From positions 630,007 through 694,006 of the forward strand of contig CM056567.1 of the NCBI GenBank assembly GCA_029721515.1: 64,000 bases of DNA, given 5' to 3'. Below the pieces are notes generated by a model, which saw nothing but the letters and a program-made list of their open reading frames with translations, was not told the DNA's origin and did not search any database. The DNA is from Synanceia verrucosa (lineage: Eukaryota; Chordata; Actinopteri; Perciformes; Synanceiidae). A program made the translations under genes and the position numbers. The first letter of the stretch is position 1, and every line of letters begins with the position of its first letter. Shown one piece after another: positions 1-9,900 of this stretch.

Positions 1-183
1 TGAACATCTGTCTGTCACCTGTCTGATCACCTGTCTGTCATCTGTCTGATCACCTGTCTATCATCTGTCTGATCACCTGTCTGTCATCTGTCTGATCACC
101 TGTCTGATCACCTTTCTGATCACCTGTCTGAACATCTGTCTGATCACCTGTCTGATCACCTGTCTGAACATCTGTCTGTCTGG
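1..183. repeat. 12-bp tandem repeat at left edge
   Basis: Degenerate direct copies of CTGTCTGATCAC, with variants in which ATCAC becomes AACAT or GTCAT, fill the left edge. The array is cut by the window boundary. No coding signal is seen here. Confidence 0.9.
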
Positions 184-597
184 TTATAATTTTAGTACAT
201 TAGAATATTATTTTAACTGATGTTTTTTATTAGAGAGCAGCTGATTATCAAAGTCGCTCTAAGCAGCTGCTGGTCCGACCGACACACATAAATAAAATAG
301 AATAAAATAAAATGGTGAAATAATATGAAAGATATTAATGTTACTTAAAATAAATAAATGCAATTCCATTAAAAAATAAAAAAGATCAAATACAAATAGA
401 AAATAAATACAATAAATGTAATGAATTAGAAATGATATGAACCATAATAAAAGAGTAAATTGAAATTGAACATATTAATGAATAAATGAAATGTGAACCA
501 AGCGGGTGTTTCCTGTGGAGAGATAAATCAAAATAAATGAATATCAGTGACTGTTTCTACTGAATGTGACATGTAACATCTAATCAATGATATTATG

Positions 598-635
<38 letters not shown>

Positions 636-1020
636 AGTCTGGTTCAGTGCAGGAACAGATGAGGTCTAAAGGTCCGAATATGAACGGCAGGAACAGCATC
701 TTATAGCCGGTAAAAGTTCTTTTTAATTTGATGTATTTCACACATAAACATTTTAAACATTTTTTTTCAGATTAATTTTATACATTAGCATAAAATATTT
801 AACATTTTTCAAGCTAACATGCTAATGAGCTAACATATTTTTTTCAAATAATTTCACATTTCTGTTATTTTTCGGTACTTTTTCTTTTCCCCGTACAGAC
901 CTTTTAATGATCGCACCTTCAGGACAAACTTTAATGATAGTAATTTAATAACATTCACAGTAATAATAACTGCAGCTGACTAATATCCTGTTTACTATTT
1001 TTCAGGAGTTTATTAAAGTG
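184..1020. other. AT-rich non-coding stretch
   Basis: AT-rich sequence with many AATAAA-like runs and a (TG)n microsatellite at about 602-632. I see no exon, RNA gene or recognisable transposon in it. Confidence 0.6.
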
Positions 1021-1063
1021 GTGTAGACCAGCTGACCGACCTTTCCTCAAAACGCCTCCTCTG

Positions 1064-1347
1064 TCCAGCAGGAGGCGCCATCCACGTCCCTCCTCAGAGG
1101 ATCATCTCTAAAAGAGGAAAACGTGGCTCCTTTCATGTAATTTCAGTTTTTCGACAAAACAAAACTCAAAATAATTTTGAAAAATCAAGTTTTTCTACAA
1201 GTCAGAAAAAAACAACCAAGATGAGGACTACATCTCCCAGCATGCCTTTAAACTGCCTACACTGATGGGAAAGGACACAGTTTTATTATTGAAAATATAT
1301 AAACGGACAATTAAATGCGTATCCCTGTATTTGCCACTAGAGGGCAG
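1064..1347 (+). promoter_or_regulatory. two CTCF-like motifs
   Basis: TCCAGCAGGAGGCGCCA at 1064-1080 and GCCACTAGAGGGCAG at 1333-1347 both fit the vertebrate CTCF core (CCA-S-Y-AG-R-K-GGC-R) in the same, plus-strand orientation. The match is to a consensus known from the literature; binding is inferred. They lie among four ZNF143-like elements, which strengthens the reading as an insulator or loop anchor. Confidence 0.5.
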
Positions 1348-1692
1348 ACATGAGGAGCCCCCACCCATCAGTATTACATCATCAATGACATCACTGGACT
1401 CTATTTCCCAGAATGCCCTTCTATTCAGGATATGCAACAAATGACAGAATGTCTGTATATAAGGAATAAATGAAAAGTGTTGCTTTATTAAATTGTCAGA
1501 AAAAGACTACATTTCCCAGCATCCCTAGGGACGAGAGCGTTCCGTCCAGGAGGCTCTGAGGGTCAAACAATCCCACAATCCTCCATTTCAGCTCCGGTGG
1601 AATGTCCCACCATCGTTTCCTCAATGGATGTTCTGTTTCCTGGTCATATGACCTCAGTGATGACATCATTGGACTTCAACTCCCAGGGTGCC
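1227..1692 (+). promoter_or_regulatory. four ZNF143/THAP11-like motifs
   Basis: Four copies resemble the ACTACA-nn-TCCCAG-n-ATGC element bound by ZNF143 with THAP11. They are ACTACATCTCCCAGCATGCC (1227-1246), a variant at 1398-1417 with TTTCCCAGAATGCC, ACTACATTTCCCAGCATCCC (1506-1525) and a weaker one at 1673-1692. The second and fourth also share a preceding TGA-CATCA-TGGACT segment, so they probably arose by local duplication. Motif identity is from family knowledge; occupancy is not shown. Confidence 0.5.
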
Positions 1693-1699
1693 TCACTGA

Positions 1700-3620
1700 A
1701 TGACCGTCTGTGTCAGCACCAGTTTAAAGACACAAAACCTCCTTTAGAAAATGACGCGTTTTAGAAAAAGTTCCACTCAAAGTGAGGGTCCAAGTGAGGG
1801 TCGGGGGCCCTGAGAGGGTCTGAGGAGAACAGAGGTGAACTTTAACTGTCAGGAGCCACTTTAAAACATTTCATGCTGCATCTGGTGGGAAGATCAAACT
1901 GCTTTATATTTTGAGTGTTTGAACGTTCTTTTTAAAATTTCTGCTGTTTCTTTTCTTTTTTTCTGTCTCTTTGCTTCTTTCCTTCACAAAGTAAACTTTT
2001 CAGTTAAATACATGCTGATTCAAGTTCCCTCAAAAGTTTCATAGAAAAAGCTCCTCCAGGTGTAAACCAACCCCCCCCAAAAAAAAACCCAGACACATTT
2101 TAGTCAAACATTTGACTGTCCTGTTACATTTTCTCACCATGTGATGGTCTAAATATTTCAAAACTTCTCTAATTTATTTCATGGCTTTGGATTCAAACTG
2201 AGCAATTTTTTAAAAATAAAATACATCCGAATCAACCTTAAGACAACCCAACAAGTTCATGACCTCAGGTTGCCATGGCAACCAAACGGCAGTTTATTGA
2301 TAAAACACAGATTTTAGTCACACTTCAGCATCTAGATTTGATCTAAAACATTTAAGATATTCATCCAAAGTAGAAATCGAAAAATGAATGCTTCATATTT
2401 CAGGATTGATTGGTTGATTGGTTGACTGACTGATTGATTGATGAACAGTGACATCATCAAAGTCATCAAAGTTCTTCTTCTTATTATTTTTATCAAAGAT
2501 GTTTACTTAGTGAAATGTGTATTATTGTCTCTTTCTACATGTGTTGCATAGTTAGTGATGAGTGAATGAGAGTATCAATCCAGAGTATTGAAACCTGCAG
2601 GAGTTCATAAGTAAAAAAGTCAAAATTGATTTTGTTGTTAATAGTCGTCTCACACTAATACACAATAAAATAAAAAAAACTTTACTGTGATCTGAACCAG
2701 GCAGCTGAGTTTGTTTGCTAAAACAACCATAACCTTCACTTATTTTAAGAGAAATCCTGTTTCATGCAGAAGAAATCAGTATAGGAGAAACTTTCTGCTG
2801 TTTCAGATGTGAGGATATTAGCTTTAGCTGCTAATGCTAATGCTAACGCTGCCAAAGACAATGTGACAAAAGCTCCTGAACTGAGAAGGTAAAGTTTTTG
2901 GAACATCTGTCCAAGAGATCCATATCTTGTGAGAATATGACCATAAATTAGGCCTATACCATGAGACTTAAATCTGATAAACTGATCTGAAGTTACTGTC
3001 CTGTAAAAAAAAAATAGTTACTTTTACGGGGAAATAATTTGTGCAAACAAGATGATAAGTTGTGAGAAGACGATGTGCAAAGATCATAACATCTTTTTTT
3101 GTAAATAAATTATGGATCTTATGTGAAGATGATTTGTTCAACAAGATGAGAAAATGAATCTCATAAAATCTCTCTGGAGTTCAGCTGCTTCATAAAATAT
3201 TGAGAAATATTCCTGTCATTAATTCACTGCTGATATTTTAAAAACTAAATGATGTCAGAAAGTGAGTGAAACTTCCTTTGTCATGAGCGATGATCTCTTC
3301 CTGTACTTTCCCTGTTTTCTGTGTTTTGTCGTGTTTGTTTTTCTGATGTAATGTCATCCAGACTAACAGAAATACAGATGGACTTTACTCCTCGTTACCT
3401 AACTCATGTGTCATGACGGCTGAATTAAACCTGCTGTTCCTCTGGTGTGAGTTTATGAGTGATTTATTATATTTACTGACTGATGAAACATTGTGATGTT
3501 GTGTTGATTCTTCCTGAAGAATGCACAAATAATAATAATAATGGAGGCTTCTATTGCTAATATAACCAGGAAATGGTAAAAATAAATTGATAATAAATAA
3601 TTAATTGAATATAATAAAGA
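1700..3620. other. intergenic, no gene seen
   Basis: AT-rich intergenic sequence downstream of bnipl. It has short homopolymers and simple repeats but no supported exon, RNA gene or intact transposon. Confidence 0.5.
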
Positions 3621-4190
3621 GGTAAATTGCTAGCCTAGCTTAACATAAAGGCTGGAAGCAGAGGTTAACTGCTAGCCTAGCTTAGCACAAAGGCTGGAAG
3701 CAGAGGTAAACTGCTAGCCTAGCTTAGCACAAAGGCTGGAAGCAGAGGTAAACTGCTAGCCTAGCTTAGCACAAAGGCTGGAAGCAGAGGTAAACTGCTA
3801 GCCTAGCTTAGCACAAAGGCTGGAAGCAGAGGTAAACTGCTAGCCTAGCTTAGCACAAAGGCTGGAAGCAGAGGTAAACTGCTAGCCTAGCTTAGCACAA
3901 AGGCTGGAAGCAGAGGTAACTGCTAGCCTAGCTTAGCACAAAGGCTGGAAGCAGAGGTAAACTGCTAGCCTAGCTTAGCACAAAGGCTGGAAGCAGAGGT
4001 AAACTGCTAGCCTAGCTTAGCACAAAGGCTGGAAGCAGAGGTAAACTGCTAGCCTAGCTTAACACAAACGCTGGAAGCAGAGGTAAACTGCTAGCCTAGC
4101 TTAGCACAAAGGCTGGAAGCAGAGGTAAACTGCTAGCCTAGCTTAACACAAACACTGGAAGCAGAGGTAAACTGCTAGCCTAGCTTAGCA
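3621..4190. repeat. 42-bp minisatellite, about 13 copies
   Basis: Near-identical 42-bp units contain AGCCTAGCTTAGCACAAAG followed by GCTGGAAGCAGAGGTAAACTG. The same family, with small changes, recurs inside bnipl (6081-6548) and, reverse-complemented, in pi4kb (50816-53212). Isolated single copies occur near 4640, 5100, 55960 and 59220. Confidence 0.95.
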
Positions 4191-4199
4191 CTAGCTGTT

Positions 4200-4925
4200 T
4201 CTTACAGAAACGGAATTTTTTTGAAAAGACTGGAATGTGTTGCTGGATGTTTGTGGGAAGTGGTAGCTCCACCCACCCATGTTTCTATCATTTATTCACT
4301 CAGTCGTTTTTTTGCTTTTTTAAAACTGAAACTTGAACATAAAATGTGTCTCCACATCATGTTCGTTCACAGTGTTCCCCTTCAACATGTTTTATTGCTA
4401 ACAGCTGCTCAGAGACCGCAGGGCTGCAGTCATTGAGTGTGTGAGTGAGTGTGTGTGTTGCCATGGATACCAGAGTGTAACCTGATCCTGGAAAATGAGG
4501 TCATCAAGTAGAAGTTAGGATGGGAATATGAGTGTGTGCAAACAGGTCATACAGGAAGTGAGTCACTTGGTTTCCTCACATGGCGGCATGCTAACGTCAT
4601 AGCTAACATGCTAACAAGGTAATTAAATGGGAAAGAAGCTGCTAGCCTAGCATAGCACAAAGACTGAAAGCAGAGAAAAAAAAATCTCCTCTGATTTACA
4701 CACAAAAAAAATTAAAGGTGTTTTTAGCTGCAGTTAGCATTGGAGCTAACTACTTGACAATAACAACATGAATGTAAATCAACAGCTTTTCTTCAGTTTG
4801 CAGCAAAAGCTGAAACTAAAAATAAACACACACACACACACAGAGTTCTGTGTTCCTGTTTATTGAGTTTCCTCAGCAGTGACATCACTTCCTTCCTGTC
4901 AGACTCCATTTCCTGACCAGCCACT

Positions 4926-4992
<67 letters not shown>

Positions 4993-5500
4993 TGTCTTCC
5001 TGTTCTCCATAATGACCACAGTGTTCCTTCATATGAACACAGTAAAGGTGTTCAGAAACTGCCAAAAAATATGTAAAGAATACATGAAACAGCTCGTTAG
5101 CTTAGCTTAGCTTAGCGTAAAGACTGGAAATAAGATCCAAACGATTTTATTCAGCACCAAACTTATTTCACTTCTGATAAAAACAAAGCTGTTTTAGCTT
5201 GTAGCCTAGGTCGTGATGCACATGTACTAATTGCTTTGTGTTAACAACGCTAACAGAACCAAGCTAACATAGTAAAATACTGTCTCTGGTGGATCAATGT
5301 CATCTGTCATCAATCATCTAATCTGGTGGCTGGTGTAGCCAAGTTACAGCTAACTGGCTAACCTTAGCTTGCTTTCTGGCTAACACTATTGCTGATGAAA
5401 TGGTATCAGAGTGGATAAGTTAATTGACTAGCTTACAAAGTTAGCAGATAATTTGCTAATGACACAAAATGCAAAAATCTTACTTACGGTGTGTTATGTG
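4200..5500. other. intergenic with compound microsatellite
   Basis: Holds a (CT)n(CA)n compound microsatellite at about 4930-4990, a short CA tract at 4828-4842 and single relics of the 42-bp repeat family. Open frames across the CT/CA tract on both strands are low-complexity artefacts. Confidence 0.7.
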
Positions 5501-5509
5501 GTCAGGGCC

Positions 5510-5515
5510 TTTATT
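5510..5515 (-). terminator. candidate poly(A) signal of bnipl
   Basis: TTTATT on the plus strand reads AATAAA on the minus strand, about 430 bases past the bnipl stop codon. It is the first such hexamer I noticed downstream. Position alone supports it. Confidence 0.4.
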
Positions 5516-5940
5516 GTGAAAGATAAGAAGGGAGTGAGCCTTTCACCTCCAGGAGATTTGATTCAAAATGTTCCACATGGTTTAAATGTCCTCAGTAGCT
5601 CTAAATATTTTACTTTAGGAATATGAAATGAAAACATTTAGAAGCAGAAAAAACATGCTTGTGTGTAATGTGTAAAATGTGTTTCACATAAAAACAAAAA
5701 ACACAATAACAGGAAGCAGCAGGGATCTGTGTAACATTTTAAATCCAGCTGAAGGATTTCACCTGAAGGATTCAAATTTGTGTCTTTTAGTTTCTCCATG
5801 GTGATGACTTAGACTATAAATGACTTTCCAAAGTGAAGTTCTGATATTTACATATTGCTGAGTTATTAGAAATAAAAAAAATGTTTGGATAAAGACAGAG
5901 TTCCCTGAGGACATGTGAGAGCCTCCAGGTGTTTTCAGTT

Positions 5941-6909
5941 TCACCTGGAGCAGTTCTGATCGTACCTACAGGGAGCAGAAAAACAGAAATAAAAGTTAGC
6001 AAACGATTAACGTCATTTCAGTGCAAATAAATTCAAATGTCTTTCAGTTATCTAGCTTCAACTGCATTAGTGTTTTAAATGCCAGCCTAGCTTAGCACAA
6101 AGACTGAAAACAGAAGAAACAGTTAGCCTAGCTTAGCACGAAGGCTGGAAACAGAGGAAACTGTTAGCCTAGCTTAGCACAAAGGCTGGAAACAGAGGAA
6201 ACTGTTAGCCTAGCTTAGCACAAAGAGTGGAAACAGAGGAAATAGTTAGCTTAGCTTAGCACAAAGGCTGGAAACAGAGGAAACTGTTAGCCTAGCTTAG
6301 CATAAAGGCTGGAAACAGAGGAAACTGTTAGCCTAGCTTAGCACAAAGAGTGGAAACAGAGGAAATAGTTAGCCTAGCTTAGCACAAAGGCTGGAAACAG
6401 AGGAAACTGTTAGCCTAGCTTAGCATAAAGGCTGGAAACAGAGGAAATGGTTAGCCTAGCTTAGCACAAAGACTGGAAACACAGGAAATGGTTAGCCTAG
6501 CTTAGCACAAAGGCTGGAAACAGAGGAAACTGTTAGCCTAGCTTAACATTGATAAAGAGTTCAAGACTCACTGAGCGACACAGTCTGGGATCTGCACATG
6601 CTCAGTAGGGATGAAGAAGGAAAGATCGTGGAGACTGTCAACGAACTGAAGCTTCCTGCTGAACTTAGAGCTGAGGAGAAGAGGAGAGCTTTAGGTCAGC
6701 TGATCAGCTAATCATTTTTGTGATCAGTTTGAATGATTATCAAAAGGGGGAGGGGCATCACAATTGCTAACTTTCTAAACTTTCTGTGATCATAAATGTA
6801 TTTCTCCAAGAGATGTTCTGACCTGATGAAGGGCTTGATGATGGTGATGAGGGCTTTGATGGACCAGGTGGGATGGACCACATAGAAACCCTTCAGGTTC
6901 TTCCTGAGC

Positions 6910-6947
<38 letters not shown>

Positions 6948-9900
6948 TAAGTGTTCACCAAGATCCTCCAGGGGCAAAACAGGAAGTGAGACAGGAAGTG
7001 GTCTAGACGTGGTCAGGTGTATCAGAGCCAGATATCAGCTTTCCTCCTGTCCTTATTTGCTCATTTCCTTCTTCCTGTTTCTTCCGATAGGAGGCGCGCC
7101 ACTCAGAAACATTAAATAAAAGAAAGAATAACAATTTATGTCCGTTAAAGTTTATTTGGATAATTTTTTGGTTCTGACCAGACTCTGAGATGAGGTTTAT
7201 ACATTTTATTAGATAAAATCTAATGAATCAATACCGTTTTGCTCTTTATGAAGCTAATACTGAAATGTTTAAATTAAATGTTTCTTATGTTTATGACTGA
7301 AGTTAGAGGAATAAGTGAACTACAGAGGTTTTAAGGGAAGATCTGATGCCCCCTGCTGGACAGACACTGAAACAACACATGCCAGTTGAAAGCATCAATG
7401 AAACTATTGAATATGATTAAAACTCCATCAAAGCATTATTAAAGTGTGTGTCACCTCCTGTTGATGGTGGTGTAACACTCCCTCAGCCAGCTGATTCCTG
7501 GCAGTTTGTCTTTCTGACCTCCAGCACAGAGATAAACCATCACATAGTTTTCTGCAACCATCAGATCCAGAGTTCCCACAGCATACCTGCAGACAAACAC
7601 ACTGGTTCAGGTTCTACAGACTGGTTCAGGTTCTTTAGACTGGTTCAGGTTCTGCAGACTGGTTAAGGATCTACAGACTGGTTCAGGTTCTTATTCTTCA
7701 CCATCTGGTCCTCTGCTGCCACCACCAAGGACAAGGCCAGGCTGCAGCAGATCATCTGCTCTGCAGAGAAGGTGTCTGGCTGCAATCTTCCGTCTCTCCA
7801 GGACCCTGAAGCCTCCAGGACCCTGAAGCCTCCAGGACCTGCAGGTCTCCAGGAACCTGAAGCCTCCAGGACAGACTGTGGCTGACCCCTCCCACCCTGG
7901 ACATGACCTGTTTCCGTCCCTGCCCTCTGGTAGGAGGCTGATCCATCAGGACCAGAACCTCCTGCAGCTGGACTCATCAACTTGTCTTCCTTGCTCTGTT
8001 TTGTCCCTCTAAAATATAATATTCAGTTACTTGTTGGTGTAGCAGATTATAAATGTGTTACCTGAAAAGATTGTCCATCACATACTGGTAGTTTTCCAGA
8101 CTGTTCTGCGGCAGGTAACAGGAAGAAAACACAACGATGTCATTCATACTGTCTCCATAGTAACCTGAGGGACAACAGAGAAGGTCCATCAGATGACTGT
8201 GATCAGCAGGTGAGTCGTGACTCCTCAGGTGAGCCGTACCTCCATGTGACAGCACTCTGAGGAACGGCTCCAGGACGCTCATGTTGACCCGGCTCTCCTG
8301 TGGTGGAATGCCAGTGGAGAAACAGCGCCACCTGGTGCCCTGACCATCCACCATGTCCTCCCTCTCCAAAGCTCCCAGGTCAGTCTGGTCCAGGCCAGAA
8401 CCTGTGGTCCTGGTCCTAGTGCCTGGCGCTTGGTGAGACCGGGTTGCCACGCCAAGACACCGCAGGTCCTCTAGAAAACAACGAAAGGGGAAGAATGACA
8501 CAGACCTCTTCCTCAACCAGCCCTGACCTTTGACTTCTCACCTTCCAGGTCGTAGATGGGGAAAGGCAATGACTCGCTGTCAGAGGGCGTTTCCATGGCG
8601 TCCAGGTCGAAGTCCAGCCCTGTGTCATCATCATCTTCAGGTGAGGGGGAGAGGAAGGCCGGGGGGAAGTCCTCTGATGTCGCAGACTCACTGCGACCTG
8701 AAGAGGATCACCGTTATTCACCGATACACAAAAATACAAATATTTTAGTTATCAACAATAATAATAACTTCTGACCTAAAGACAGACTGAGAGCTGGAGC
8801 CACCAAGACTTTCTTCTTCTTTGGTCGTGACAAGGCCAGACTGCTGGGAGGAGCTGCAGACAGGAAGTGATGCCACACATGCAAGCTGAATACCCCAATG
8901 CTAACAGCTAATAAGTAGCTAACAAACAGCTAGCTAAGAGCTAACTAACTAGTAACTAACAACAAATAGCTAACCAACTAATGGATAACTGCTAAAAGCT
9001 AACTATTGTCTAACAGCTAACAGCTAACTAAGAGCTATCTAACTGGTACCTAGTAACAACAAATAGCTAACTAACAGATAGCTGCTAACAGCTAACTGCT
9101 AACAATTAGCAACTGGATTAACAGCTGTCAGCCAGCAGCTCACAGCTCAATATGAAAATAAAATATGAAATATTTTTATTTGGTTTAAAATTAAATTCTC
9201 TCTGCAGCTTGAATTAAATCACTGCTGCACAATTAAAATGTTCTGGATCAACCTCATCAATAATAAATACTGATGTGCTATTTTATCTGAGTGAATTGTG
9301 GTTCCCTAGTAATAAGTGATGAAGCCTCTATGGCTGAGGCTTTTCTTGTGAAAGGTAAGCATTAACATCTGTTGTGTATAAACATATTTTATGGGCATAC
9401 TTTAGTACTTAGTGTTGTCGTACTGTTGTGATGGAGCTTTGCTGTTAGTGGTGGCCTGTTATTTTTCATGATGGATTGCGGGATACCGAGTTCACCGTAC
9501 AGTACAGAGTGATCTGACAATATCCGATCATGTTTGATGAAAGTTACCGACTGCAACTTTAATATGATCCTTTGTAGTATAGTAGTATTGTATAGTATAG
9601 AGTATAAAGTTGCTGCTTGTAAATAATAATAATAACAGGAGAAAGAGAGGAGAAGAGGAGTACCTGTCTGATCACCAGGAGGCATGGTGGTAACGAAAGT
9701 ACTACTAGGAGGTGAAAGAGTAGTAGCACCAGCAGTACTATTAGTACCAGTAGTATCAGCGGTATCAGTAGAAGTACCAGCAGTACTGGTAGTACCAGCA
9801 ATATCAGCAGTAGTATCAGCAGTAGTATCGGCAGTAGTACTGACAGTAGTACCGGCAGTAGTACCGGCAGTAGTACTGACAGTAGTACCGGCAGCAGTAC

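Noticed and set aside
8326..8340. CTCF-like GCGCCACCTGGTGCC in bnipl exon 5
   Set aside because: A reasonable motif match, but it is embedded in codons for GTRWRCF, which are constrained by protein sequence. It is not counted as a separate regulatory site.
8530..8774. Plus-strand frames of 72 codons within bnipl
   Set aside because: Antisense to bnipl exons 3-4. Coding evidence is on the minus strand.
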